From positions 41,043,477 through 41,107,476 of the forward strand of contig JABBOT010000080.1 in the NCBI GenBank assembly GCA_016165875.1: a stretch of 64,000 nt of DNA. Reading direction: 5' to 3'. The notes under the pieces are model-generated. The model did not search any database. It was not told the DNA's origin and worked only from the letters and a program-made list of their open reading frames with translations. Source of the stretch: Acanthopleura granulata. Lineage: Eukaryota > Mollusca > Polyplacophora > Chitonida > Chitonidae. The translations under genes and the position numbers were made by a program. Below are positions 37,518-51,500 of the stretch, one piece after another; the stretch's first letter is position 1; each line of letters opens with the position of its first letter.

Positions 37518-38045
37518 GCTGATCAACCTAGTCCGAGGTTGCTCAGAGGTTAGAATTTGCATTAGAAACGACACAGTCGCTCAATTTCCACATCTGAGAC
37601 CTATCCGAATCTCTACTGTGTGGTGATGCGGTTTGACTGTTGTTGAATAGATACCATTTTTTTTATAGATTGTCTAATTTATTCTCGTCTCCGTTGCCCA
37701 CGTAAAGCAAAATCAAAACGACGCCTTCTGGGTTCGTTTAAAACACTCCAATATCTTGAATGCTCAGTTTTCTGGCAGTTGTCACTCGGGGATACCGGTC
37801 TCAGGCTATAAATTTACCATAGATGTGCTAAATAACATGTTGTGTAGTCATATATGTTTTCAAGGAGGAGTTTTAGAACAATTTAGGCCCATGTTAGGCT
37901 TGTTTCGCAGGTGTAGAGGGCCAGTTCAAAAACCAGACCACAACGCCGCACGGTGGAGTATGGAGCAGGTCTCAGACATAGAAATTGAGCGGCTTCATCA
38001 GTTCTAATGTAAATTCCGTCTGAGCAACCTCTGACTACTATCAGC
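37518..38045. mobile_element. 528-bp inverted-repeat element, ~120-bp arms
   Basis: The left arm (37518-37640) matches the reverse complement of the right arm (about 37920-38045) through gctgat, gaggttgctcaga, gcattagaa-type, cgctcaatttc and tctgagacct blocks, with gaps. The ORF at 37756-38007 runs into the right arm and is not a gene. Old foldback element. Confidence 0.75.
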
Positions 38046-40625
38046 CTAGCAAAGCAGTGCGTCCGCCATGTTGAACAACAAGCAATTGCTGACAGCTAGG
38101 GTCCCATAGGTTCGCGAAGACACTGGGCTCCAACATAGAATTGTGTGGGGTGGAGTTTTCACCGTATTTGAGGACTTACCAGCTGAGGAGATGATAGAAC
38201 AGATACAGGAAAACACTGTTATTTACAGAAAAAGATTAATCAGTGATTGGACAGCGCTTAGTCCATGATGTGAGCATTCCGGCTAGAAAAATGTAATGGT
38301 TTAATTGCCCAGTTGTGCCTCAGATTATTGACATCTGGCATGTAGAGCAATCCTGAAACTCTTAATTTCCCCAAACTGATACGCTTAAATAGTGTAATTC
38401 AGTATTTATGAAGCCATTATAAATTGGCCGATGTGTATTTATGAAACAATATTTTTATATATAGGGCTAGGCCTACCGTTATTTGGACAAATTGTAAATT
38501 AATAAAATGCCATTGCTGCAAGAAAAAAAATTAAGAGTGAATTTTCATTTAAATTTCTCTTGACAGACCTTGTGAATACAGAGGTTTATAAATATCCATA
38601 GTCCTAGCTGTTCGTTTATGGTACGTGTATTATGTAAGCCTGCCCCTCTGTACAACTGTTTAATATGACTTAGACCTATATCTCAGTATTAGCTCTCATA
38701 CATTGTACACCAAAAGAAATACATGTTTGAATGTGTGTTTTGGTTCTTGCGTGTACGTGTGTTATTCCATATGTGTCTTTGTCGTCGTTCAAAGGCTTTT
38801 TACATATTGAGGTTGGCTGCATCTACTGGCAGCTGAGTATGGTTGCTATTTGACAATTTCAACCCCACTGCACAATGTCAAGAGAGGTGGTCTGCTCTGT
38901 ATATATTAAAGTATTCCAAGAGTTTAAATGCATGTATGTCTATAGTACTGTTTATGCAGCTCCCTACTGGCCAGGTATGAACAGCTTAAAATGACACATG
39001 AGCAGGACATTCTCATTAGAAAACTGAACTTCATATCAGCATGTGTATTGCTAAGTACCCCAGGTGTCATCCAACAAGGTGGCGCCTCGCTTTGAGTGAC
39101 ACTATAATGTGTATTGCATGCAACCTATTGAGCTACAACACAGACATGTATGTGTACAGCACGGCGTTATATGCGTCATTTTTATCAGAATGTAAGTAGA
39201 TTTTCTTTGCCGTAATCCACCGGAATCTCATCTAAATCTTGTACTGCTATCATAAGAAAGTTGATCTAAGTGAAGATTTCTTGGCATATACGTGTAATTT
39301 TAAGCAAATAGATTTTTGGAAGTCCATGTCTAGAAGTATTGGCCTATTTATCTGAAACAGTCTATAATAAAAGTAGGGATTTGAATGTGACTTTCTTTTA
39401 TGGGAATCCAAGTATATTCCCGTAGATGTTGTATACAAGAATCAGATTCCCATTGAAAGTAAAGCCCAGACATAGAAAAACATCTGTGTGATGATTTGTG
39501 GAATTGACCCCAGGTGGCTGTCTCTGCTCCTTCCTTCATACCAGGATAGACTCATTTGAACAGTGGTGCGAGTATGGGAAGTGAGTGTCAATTGCTGACC
39601 ATGGAAACGTTAATGTACTAGAAGTGGTGAACTTCACCCCACTGTGTGGTAATGAATACATTATTTAATAAATAAATTAAATCACCACTGAACACACACA
39701 TCACACATGATTGGCTTATATAATATAGATACGACCGTATAAAAATCAGTCGGCTTTTATGTTTTTCTATATGGAACCTAAAATCATTTTTGACGTTATT
39801 AGCCAAACAATGCTGCACTAGTTTAGGGTACATGAAAGTATTTGTTTTAATTACAGTTGATTAATTTAGCCAGTTTACAGACCACTATATATGCCTAGAT
39901 ACAAGATGTAAGCAGGTGGGCACTTTGCTTTCCTTCGGCCATAAACCTGACAAATGTGAGACACATTTAAATGAATATTTCTCAAGCACATTGCTGAACC
40001 ACTAATTAAGCTACAAGTATTTTGACTTAAAATTTTGTTCATGGCTAAGTTGCAAATTTTTGTTGATTTCAATGTCGACATGTAGATACAGAGGGCTGTC
40101 AATATGTATGTACCCCAAGTTCACCTGGCGGCAATGTAGTCCTGGAGCATTTAAAGGTTATCCTCACGGACCGTTTTATTCACATTTTGGACAAATTAAA
40201 AAATTTTGAGAATATATTTTCATCTGTTGACTGTTGACTGTGAATATATTTCATACCATAACAATGAAAGCATAACACAAACTTGAATTACACCACTGCT
40301 CCGGCTGCAGCTTTAACTTAAAGTATGTCTGCCTGTATCATTATTCTTTAGTGCGTTTTCCAGGACCTCTTCCTAATATTTGCTGTGATTGTCTTTCATT
40401 TTGTAACGCCACCTTTTTGGGGGAACGTTTCGTGATGAACTTTCATCAGACTCTTCATTCCTTGATTTTGTTTTGCAGATACCATTCCTTTTTCTCAGAA
40501 TATGCAGATTTCTGAAAATTCGTTTCATTAAAATGCAGAACTAAAGCCACCATCTGATGTGTTCAGTAATAGGACAGTACAATGATATAACTGAGATTTC
40601 ACTTGAGCTTTTTCTGTATCTGCAG
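38046..40625. other. Upstream region of CCDC150, no clear promoter
   Basis: The transcription start of CCDC150 may lie here, but I see no convincing core promoter. The string ccgccatgttg at about 38069 is the reverse of the YY1-type motif common near invertebrate and vertebrate TSSs and is the only candidate. The remaining sequence is AT-rich with no recognised ORF. Confidence 0.25.
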
Positions 40626-40707
40626 CGTCATGAGGAGTGATCCTGAAGGATCAAACAGCTAGGTGATGTACTCCTGAAGACAAGATGATAGAAAGTTTAA
40701 GTGTAAG
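40626..40707 (+). other. Probable non-coding 5' exon of CCDC150
   Basis: A pyrimidine-rich stretch and tctgcag precede 40626, and AAG|gtgaga follows 40707. The 82 bases contain an ATG with an early stop and cannot extend the CCDC150 frame, so the exon would be 5' UTR. It is supported by splice motifs only. Confidence 0.45.
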
Positions 40708-41862
40708 GTGAGATAAACTGTGTACAACTTATGCGGTTTTTGATACCATGTTTGCAGTTCACTGTGTTGTAAGAAAGTTTTCTTGGAACATTTTGTAAAG
40801 TGACTGAGTGTACACCTTATTGATATTTAACTTTGATGTTTGTACATGTACAGCTTTTATGTTTGAGTTATCAGTATGATAGGCACCGAGGTCCTCCACC
40901 TGAAGACGTACATATACAGTACAGGTATGATTTTACATGATTGGGTACGTTAGAAGAAGTACCGAAAAGTTACAGGAAGCCACACCTCAGTACCTGCAGT
41001 CATTCAATTTATAAACACATTCAGTACTTGAAAATATCTTTTGGAACCATTTGGTGAAGAAGTAAAAATAAGAAAAATTATCCGATGATTTCGCGAGTTG
41101 ATATATCATCTCGCCAGGCAAGTTTCAAGAGTGAATAATATAAATTAAAATGTGTGCTTGGATATGCCTCTTGCCATTAGTCAGGGCAGTAGCGTGTGAA
41201 TGCTAGCCAGGACATGTCTTCCTTTGAAACCATTGTCTTCCCCTTAAATTGTGACACACACTCAGTCGCCAATGTAAGCCAGGAAGATATGACAATACAG
41301 TTGATTGAACAATGGTCCCTCGGCTGAACCCTGAAAAACAATTCCTCCGAAACTACGTGGTACAGAAAGGGTGCCATCATAGGGTCCAGTGTAGACGCGA
41401 CCTGTTGGAGAGGCTCCTTTAGTTCACAAGTACTAATTGTAGTGAGGCAATAGCGGAAGGTCACTTTTCATTGTTGTCTTTCTAATACCTATGCCATTTC
41501 ACTGAGAACAAGCTTTTAATTTGTCGTATTTTTTATGTTTGATGTAACATGCCAGGATATTTCCCTCTGTTTTACTTTTCCTGTCTGAATGTCCTCGAGT
41601 CCACATACTCCTACCCTCTTACCGCTGAGAAGGTGCCTTTCTGGCTAACAGCGTGAGTGGTATACAGGATACACCTGTCTGATGTTTCCTCTCCAAATGT
41701 AACACAGTACTTTATATGGGCATTTTAAGTCTTACAGTATAAATCCAGTGCTTTTTTGCCTGAAAGTGCTGCCCATTTGTGATTTACTTGGATTACAATA
41801 TTTGATAGGTCATCATCTACTATGGAGGTATATTTCCTCTTTTATTTTGGCAGCCTGTTCTG

Positions 41863-42540
41863 ATGAGGAAAATGTCCCATACTGTGATCCCTCCGCTTTC
41901 CTTTCCGGAGAGAAACCCCTCCCAACAGAGCCTCAACCTCATGGAGAAAAAGTTAGAGGCTGCCGAGGAGGAGACCCGACACCTGTTGGAAGAAATAAAC
42001 AGAACTATGGAGAAAGGAAGACAACCCGTTGCTCTTGATCAGGGAGATTTTGTTGGCCAGTATTCAATATTGAACTTTGAGGACATTGTTGCAGAAAATG
42101 GAAACATGCGTAGTGCAAAGAGAAAGAGAGACCTGAAGGGAAAAACCTTGAAAGACTTTTCAGATTCCTTAGCAAAAGGAGGAAAAAGTGCTGGCCCTCT
42201 GGTGGGGAGTCTCTCAAAGGGAGATAACCAAGGTCCTCCTTCACAACAAAATTATGATGCTCTTATATCAAGGATGTGTAGGACAGAAAGTGCTATACAG
42301 ACACTGAAACTTAATTTGCTCAGTTTGAAAGGAAATTACGAGTTAAAGAAGAAACAGCAAGTGGAAGCCGAGGAAAAGCTTGCGACTGTGACAGAGCACT
42401 ACTCTCAGGACGTTAATAAACTGGAGCGTGCCTTGTCTAGAGCCAGACAAGACCTGAGTCAGGAACTAGAAGCAAGGACTGCTGCAGAGGATGAAATCAA
42501 ACGCTTGAAAGAAGACCTTGAAGCCAGCTCCAAGGCGAAG
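41863..42540 (+). CDS. CCDC150: CCDC150 coding exon 1 (residues 1-226)
   Basis: The exon body begins at 41854 after ttttggcag, and the first in-frame ATG is 41863. It carries a Ser/Pro-rich leader, a first coiled coil (about 25-55), a basic low-complexity stretch (about 85-125) and the family's conserved ISRMCRTES block (about 145). Donor GTAAAC, phase 0. Confidence 0.88.
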
Positions 42541-45500
42541 GTAAACTTTGTTGCAAATCAGAGCAGAGCTGTATTTTGAACAACGATTTGAACAACATCT
42601 CGTGTGAGATGTGTTTCAGCCTAGCACACTGTTTAATAACAGACTTCTTTTATTCCAATACCAATGCTCTAATCTTCTGTCTGTTTTAAACATGAGGATT
42701 CGTTACAGTGGTTTGTGGATCTGGTGTCCACAAAACCATTGCATTCTCCAAACTGTCTGCGACTGTGTTCCACATGCTGATTAAATGCCAACCCCTTTAG
42801 GGCTACTGCTGCACTCATTTTATGTGCCTACATGTACCATATATTATCAGGAACCCACTTTCATAAAACTTTGTATAACAGTTTCTCCTGACTTTTCTCG
42901 AATTATGGCACTATAACCTAGACAGTGCTGTTTTACAAAAAGGTACAAGAAACATAACATACGAAGTTTTGTGAAAGTGGCATCTTGCAATATGTACAAT
43001 ACAAATACAATGCTCATCTGTTTTGAATTAGGAATTTCTATTCCCAGGTAGAACCAGTATTGTTATGTAAAACCTTTCGACTATATTTCCACACAAAACT
43101 GATCATTATAAATGACCTGAAATTTCGTGACATACATGTTGTTACTCATTTGCCAGATTCTGAGAGTTTTGGTGATCTTATAAACTTAAAGGTATGCTAA
43201 CAGAAAAATGTAATTTTCAGTGCCAAAAGTAATAATTTATGACATTTATTTATCTCTAAAAATGTAATTTTTGAGGTTGAAATTGAGGTCATCTATCATA
43301 TTCTGGCTCTATTGAAGAGTTATCATTATCCTAGTCCAAACACTGATTTAGGAATCCTATAGTGCCACTGATGAGTTATCATTATCCTAGTCCAAACACT
43401 GATTTAGGAATCCTATAGTGCCACTGATGAGTTATCATTATCCTAGTCCAAACACTGATTTAGGAATCCTATAGTGCCACTGATGAGTTATCATTATCCT
43501 AGTCCAAACACTGATTTAGGAATCCTATAGTGCCACTGATGAGTTATAATTATCCTAGTCCAAACACTGATTTAGGAATCCTATAGATGCCACTGATGAG
43601 TTATCATTATCCTAGTCCAAACACTGATTTAGGAATCCTATAGTGCCACTGATGAGTTATCATTATCCTAGTCCAAACACTGATTTAGGAATCCTATAGT
43701 GCCACTGATGAGTTATCATTATCCTAGTCCAAACACTGATTTAGGAATCCTATAGTGCCACTGATGAGTTATCATTATCCTAGTCCAAACACTGATTTAG
43801 GAATCCTATAGTGCCACTGATGAGCTTTACGTCATACATGAGTAGTATAACTGCCAAAAACGAAGACTTCATTGAGACTCAATATTTCGGTACTTTATTT
43901 TGCCGTCGTCAGGAGAGCGATGATGATGGCAAAATAAAATATCAAAATATTGAGTCACAATGAAGTCTTCGTTTTTCGAAATTACACTACTTGTGTAACA
44001 CTGATTTCGGTTCACACAATATGGTGCAATACATGTATCTGGTTTGACATTTCCTAACGTAATTGTGATTTTCAGTCTGAAACAGAGGCAGAGGTCCTTG
44101 GGTTCAGTGACACAAGAGAAAAGCTAAACAAGAAAATTCAGGGTTTGCATGATGACTTGTCAAGGGAGCGAAGCCTGCGCGATAGTCTGGAGGAATCGCA
44201 CAACACGCTGCTTACGAGGGTTCGGGAGATGGAGACAGTGGTGGAGACTGAGAGGTCGCAGGTAATGATCAAGGACTGAAACTCTGAAGTACCTACATGG
44301 ATTTGCTTGCTGTCTGTACCATATTCCAGAATATTTCGCTCAATTCTATATGTGGCAGTCAGATTTAATAACATGAGAGGAAAGCAAAGTCAACTGGAGA
44401 GAAACCATAGCATTTGTCCAGCTACCGGACAAACCTTGTGAAGTAAGGCTGTAGGCGAGCCAACGGGCGGCTGCGTTCAAACAAACAACCTCATTGGTCA
44501 GATGCAGCCAATGAGAGTCTCTATACTGGAAGGCTTTAAATATCAAATAGCCCATGCTTTCCGTGATGCTTGTGTAGGCTATAGTTCAAAAACACACACA
44601 CTCACAAACTGGGTTAGATTGATTACATCAAATCATGTAGACTGTAGGAGTTCAACTGGCCTTGGTAACCTATGGGCCTCTAGGTTTGTTTTGATGCCTG
44701 TCCAGAATCAATTGTTGGCCGACTAAATTTAGAAGTCTTTGAGAAGAAAAATTGAATGGAGTGAAAAACGATACTACCCAGAGAAAACAAATCAAGGAGA
44801 TCAAAATAACATGAAGCAACCCTTAGGTGACGACATCACCAAAATTACGTGTGGAGTTAAATTCTGCCAGATGGTGAAATTAACAATGATTGTATTACAT
44901 TTATACATACGTGTAGATGTAGTTTATATTTCACACAGTTGAGAAGCCTGGCTGAGAACTGTAATGAACTCAAGGCAGAAGCTGTGAGAGCCCAAGAGAA
45001 CCTGAAGGCTGAGACAGACCACAAACAGTTGGCTGTCAAGAAGTGTGAGGTTCTGGAGAAGGAACTGGGTAAGTTTATAGGATTTCTCAGCAGTATCCCT
45101 TGTGATTGAGAAGGCACTTGGTAAGTTTATAGGATTTCTCAGCGGTATCCCTTGTGATTGAGAAGGCACTCGGTAAGTTTATAGGATTTCTCAGCGGTAT
45201 CCCTTGTGATTGAGAAGGCACTCGGTAAGTTTATAGGTTTTCTCAGCGGTATCCCTTGTGATTGAGAAGGCACTCGGTAAGTTTATAGGATTTCTCAGCG
45301 GTATCCCTTGTGATTGAGAAGACATTGTTACATTACATGTATTAATTATACAGGTGTCATCAGAGTCAGATTTAGAGCCATTTATTTATTTATTTATTTG
45401 ATTGGTGTCTTACGCCGTACTCAAGAATATTTCATTTATACGACGGCGGCCAGCGTTATTGTGGGAAGAAACCGGGCAGAGCCCGGGGGAAACCCACGAC

Positions 45501-48500
45501 CATCCGCAGGTTGCTGGCAGACCTTCCCACGTATGGCCGGAGAGGAAGTCAACATGAGCTTGTCTTGAACTCACAGCAACCACATTGGTGGGAGGCTTCG
45601 GGTCATTGTGCTGCGATGGCGCGCTAAACGACTGAGCCACGGAAGCCCCCAGACCCATGTATAGTCCACTGACAAGAGGCAGGTGCCATCTCTTTATGAG
45701 TGATGGAGTCAGTGATAAGAAAATGTACGTATTGGATGTTCCCAGTAGAGTTATAGGTTATTTTCGACCCTCAGAAAGAGAGCTCGCAGTCTGGTTGATT
45801 TACTAGGCTTAAGTGATCTGTGGAATGATGTTTTGGGATAATGTTGAAAGTTGTCTTAGATTAAATAATATTACATCAGTACTGGTATGATACATCTAAC
45901 ATGACTAAGAGATTTTGTCTTCGAAATGAGTGGATCTACCAGGATTTGCTCTGCGAGAAACAGTCGTGATGTGAAATCTTTGTGTATAGATTGTAAGGAA
46001 ATGTGATCCACACGTACACTGTGTTAATTTTAACCCGCCCCCTGCCAAGGTACACGGAGTGACATCACAGCATGCATACGCTGACTCACAAGGTGCCAGG
46101 ATGAGGATGAATGCCCAGGATTCATACCCAGGATCCTTCTTTGGAGCAAAAAATGAATGCTCTATGCCAGGGCTTGTTTGGGAAAAGAAAACAGATGTGT
46201 TTCAAAAGCTTAATGTATGCACATGTTATTCACTGTTCATTAACATTGGCAGGTGAGAAGATGAAGAAATTAGGTCAAGGTGAGGAGGAGAGAAAGCTGC
46301 TGAGATCCGAGATCAGCAAACTGAAGTGTCAGTATGAGGATCTGATCCATCAGCTGGAACTCATGGAGAAACTCATGCTGGAACATCAGGTTAGTGCTCA
46401 CACTTGTGGGTGTGCTTCATGAGATCAGCAAACTCAAGCGTCAGTATGAGGGTCAGAAACTCATGCTGGAACATCAGGTTAGTGCTCACACTTGTGGGTG
46501 TGCTTCATGAGATCAGCAAACTCAAGCGTCAGTATGAGGGTCAGAAACTCATGCTGGAACATCAGGTTAGTGCTCACACTTGTGGGTGTGCTTCATGAGA
46601 TCAGCAAACCGAAGCATCAGTATGAGGGTCAGGAACTCATGGAGAAACTCATGCTGGAACATCAGGTTAGTGCTCACACTTGTGGGTGTGCTTCATGAGA
46701 TCAGCAAACTCAAGCGTCAGTATGAGGGTCAGAAACTCATGCTGGAACATCAGGTTAGTGCTCACACTTGTGGGTGTGCTTCATGAGATCAGCAAACCGA
46801 AGCATCAGTATGAGGGTCAGGAACTCATGGAGAAACTCATGCTGGAACATCAGGTTAGTGCTCACACTTGTGGGTGTGCTTCATGAGATCAGCAAACTCA
46901 AGCGTCAGTATGAGGGTCAGGAACTCATGGAGAAACTCATGATGGAACACCAGGTTAGTGCTCACACTTGTGGGTGTGCTTCGTGAGATCAGTGAATTTG
47001 GGTGTAAGTACATATAAGTACACCTAGTCCTGAGGTGGGCTGCAGTCTGTTGGCCAAGTTGTTTAAGCTTCCAACATGGAGACCATACTTACAGCCCGAC
47101 AGAGTTCATCCTGAAGAACTTCAGTGCTGAATTGAGTAGCAACTCAATTGGTATATAGCATGAAGAAGCTTTAGGGGGCACTTGGGTGGTTCTTTGCACT
47201 GTACTGTATACTGTGAGTCGGATGGTACTAGGTGTATTTGACAAAGCATTCCAGTAAGGCACTATAAATTCCCTGTTACAACTGGACACGTGGTTACTCG
47301 TGTCTGATTGAAGGTGAATGTGACAGGTATGGCCAAGCAATGAAGCTGAATTTTCCACAATGTTTACATTATCACTGTGACTTGCACCAAGAGACAGAAA
47401 TGATGGGAAAGTTTTTATTTTTGTTCATTGCACTTTTCTTCCTATTGAACCCTTACAGGAAGTTCATGCAGATGTTCAAGGAAAGAACCATCGTCTGAAG
47501 GAAGCCCTAGAAGCAGCAGAAAAGCAGAGAAATAAGGCAGTGGAGGTAGTAAACAACTCTCAGTTGTTACCAAAAGCCTGGGCATACATGTACCCATAGT
47601 GTCCTGGGGGCTGATCTATTCTCAAAATAAACTCAATTTTCTTTGAGCAGTTACTCCTTTGAGCAAAGTACGGACGCTTTTTTGCAACATGGTCCAAAAT
47701 TTTAATAATATGCATTACTTTGAATTATAAATGTAGCATCGGTTCTAATTTTGTTTGATCTTATTTGGCAAAAAGTATATACATGCATGTTGTTGATGAA
47801 TACCTTTTATGGGGCATATGTTGAATTGATGCTGTCGGCTCCAAGTATTTAATGCACAACAAAGTGTAAATAGAGTGAGGCTGTCAGGGCTTAAGATACA
47901 TGTAGTTTTAAGAAAAATATAACAAGTCTTGAAAAAGTTTTGAATTAATCTGATTTGCTGAAGTGCTCCAAAGCCAATCTCCTGTACACGAAGCTTGTGT
48001 GTGCTTACTATTTTCTTATATGTCACCATAAATTACCTCAGATGGAAAGGGAAAACGGAGAAAACCTTGTGAAGATGGAGGAAAAAGTGAGGCAACTTCA
48101 GGCTACTGTGAAACAGCTGGAATCTGAGAATGAGGAATTGGTGTCGAAAAGGTATGTATTTATATTTACAACTACATGTATAGATGTCATTACTGCTGAC
48201 ATGTCTATTTCATTCCATGATGTAAAGGTATAGTTGATAGAATTTCTGATTCTAATGTTGCAATAGGTGAATTCCTTGGCTATTTGAGAGGACTGTGGTA
48301 GGTTATCTTGAATTATTACAGATGCAGTAATCCAGGGAACAATTCATGTTCAAGTAAAATGTTTATTTCGGCTGTTTGTTTGTTAACTTGTACATTTGTC
48401 GCAACGAATCAGAATGAGAATGTCAGTGATTTTCTTGTTCTTCAGAGTACCTTAATATAAGAAGCTCCTCTTTTATGTGATATTCATATAATCATATTTC

Positions 48501-51500
48501 TGATCTGAGATAGAAGTCTTTATATTTCTGTACATTTCCAATTTCATTGGTTTCACAATGAACAGAGTGACATTAGAGAATGAAGTGTTGGAAAGCAGTG
48601 GTGTCCTGAAGAGTCGTGAACGTGAGTTTCGGCAGGTGGTGGACAGGCTGGAGTCAGAGCTGACAGAGTTGAGAGGAAAACTGTCTGATTTACAGCAGGC
48701 CAAGGAGAGAGCAATGAAGGACAAGGAGTCCCTTCTGGAAGAGGTTTGTCACTGTGTGGATTTCAAACATATAACAATAAATATCTGAAAACATTTAAAG
48801 TGAAAGACAGCTCAAGTTTATCAAAAAGGTCGGACATTATTATGTTAATTTTGGTAAAGTATTTTTCTAACAACTGATACAACTGGAAATTGAGATTTAA
48901 CCATGCATGAAACGCAGCCATTCTCTGTGAGCTCTGATGTAATTGTTCCAAGCGCAGAACACTCGTTACTTGAGATTGTAGTAAGCTGTTAGGGTCATGG
49001 TTGAAACTTAAGCATATATCTAAATTTTTTATCATGAAATGATCAAGAAACTTACTCTTTCCACAACACAGTGGTTTGGAAATATTTGGCATCGTTGTTA
49101 ACACATGTACTCATGATAATTAATATATATAACATCATAATAGTGTCCTGTCCCCATCTTATTACGTGTTACATGGACAGTCAACTCGGAAGATTTATGT
49201 CATGGTTTATAAACAGCTGATATTTCCTAGCTCTCTGATTACTCAGTCTCTCACAAGCTTATAAACATGGGCACCTTCAGATCAGCAGTCGGCAGCACAA
49301 TACTCCACACTTCGAACGAAGATAACTCAGCAACGAATTCATATAAATTCAAACAGATTCCTGAATTTTTGTAATCTTTTTAAGGGACAGAGCCTCAGTC
49401 ATGAGCTGTCTTTTACTTTGAGTCTGTGAACTAGGGTACGTATGCCAGTAGGCCATTTTCCTTTATACACTGTCTGCATCAGTTCACTACGGCTTGATAT
49501 CTCAAAGCTCATGTCTGTTGAAAGGCCTGCATATTCATGAGAACAATGAGGTCAAGTTAATAAAGCATTTCAGACGATAAACTTGAACCAAAGTGCATCA
49601 CAGTGTCTGTGATTTGAGGTTCAAAGACAACACGAGCTCAAATCTATATATTGACTGATTAAGTGTCCCCAACAAAGGTTAAAAAGCTAGAGTGCCAGTG
49701 GCTAGCGTGCTGATGCAGCAAAATGACCCAGGAGCCTCTCACCAGTGCATTTGCTTGGAGTTCAGATCTTCACATAGTTTAGGCTTAATCCTGTAATTAG
49801 GAATGTACGTATTATACCACCTTGAACATATTTGTTCGACAAAAACAGGAGTTTATATGACTTGAGACGGTGTTGATCGCTTTAAATGAGATTCATAGTA
49901 ACGTCATAGAAAGCTAAAATTAACATTGTCACTATTAAAAGACATTGATTACAGATTGTTAAAAGAGGGTTGTACTCGGAAGAGATGCATCAGCTGCTCG
50001 TCAGGTGAGAAATTGGCCTATCGTATTAGGCCCTATAGTTGAGCCGAGTAGATCACAATTATTAAACACATATCCATAGTTTCAGATGGACAGGTCTGTC
50101 AATGAGATATCAAAGGAGAATCTGGCATATTACAGTGTGTGAGAGACGGAATACGTCACGGTAGTCAACACATACATGTGTCCGTGGTTTCAAACATATT
50201 TTGTTTGATTATGTTACATGCATTTCCATGCATCGTTGTTTCCGGTGAACAGAATGCGAATGGGATGTCAGATGACAAACGGGCATGTTATATTATGTTT
50301 GAGTGCATTACAATTTCAATCATCGTTGTTTCCAGGTGACCAGAATGTGGATGGGATGTCAGATGACAAGCTGGCGTGTTATGTTATGTTTGAGTGCATT
50401 ACAGTTTCCATGCATTGTTGTTTCCAGGTGACCAGAATGTGGATGGGATGTCAGATGACAAGCTGGCATGTTATGTTAGGTTTGAGTGCATTACAGTTTC
50501 CATGCATTGTTGTTTCCAGGTGACCAGAATGTGGATGGGATGTCAGATGACAAGCTGGCGTGTTATGTTAGGTTTAAGTGCATTACAGTTTCCATGCATC
50601 GTTGTTTCCAGGTGACCAGAATGTGGATGGGATCTCAGATGACAAACTCGCATGTTACATTTGAGTGCGATATAATTTCCATGCATTGTTGTTTTCCAGG
50701 TGAACAGTGCAGTGGATGGGATGTCAGATGAGCGCTGGAGACTGAGAACCGAGTTACAGGATGCCAGGGTGGAGATGCAGAGCCTGACTCAGGCCAAGAA
50801 ACAGTTAGAGGCGGAGAACGACAGTTTACAGGACAGGATTAGAGCACTGAGTTGCAAACAGGTCAGGACAGATTACTTTATACTTTCTTCAATTAAACAT
50901 TACATACGCATGTTGATTTTAAATAATGAAATATCATACCACCAGCTATGTTTCTGTTTAAAAATTTCTTTGATTCTGATTTTTGCTTTCAGCAATAACT
51001 GCTTTAAATATTTTATTAGTGTGGTAGAATTTCTTTTTAGAACCCCTCAGATCAATTTCAAAAATTCAAATTCACAGTCTTCATGGAAACAGCAAGATTT
51101 CTCTGTGTGTATTTGTGTATTGTTTGAAGTAGCAGCTTGATTCACTGTATTTATTTGTGTATTTTGGATCAAAGTCACATTAACCCATTTTCATTGATAC
51201 ATTCCATAGCTGTCACAGATTCCTTAGACATTTGTATGTATTTGTGTATTGTTTATAGTCGTGATAGAAGCACCTTAATACTTTTGTTTGTATTTGTGTA
51301 TTGTTTGGCTGATAATCTCCTCAGTAGTAGTTGAATTCCTCTTTGTGTATTTGTGTGTTCTTTGGTTTATAGTCTTCACAGAAGCAGCTAGATGCAGCGC
51401 TGAATGAGACCACAGAGCAGAAGAACCGGCTTGCGTATGATAAGGGCCGGTTGCAGTCTCAAGTCACCCAGCTCCAGGCAGAGGTTAACGCGCTGGCCAG

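Noticed and set aside
37756..38007. 83-codon ORF on plus
   Set aside because: It runs into the right arm of an inverted-repeat element and shows no family similarity.
38069..38079. YY1-like motif as CCDC150 promoter
   Set aside because: A single 11-base match without supporting elements, next to the arm of an inverted repeat; too weak to call.
43317..43825. CRISPR-like regular array
   Set aside because: The units are contiguous with no spacers, the sequence is in an intron of an animal gene, and there are no cas genes.
46404..46986. Series of overlapping ORFs of 64-72 codons ending HTCGCAS
   Set aside because: They are the same repeat unit read out of the coding frame through intron sequence; products of the array, not genes.
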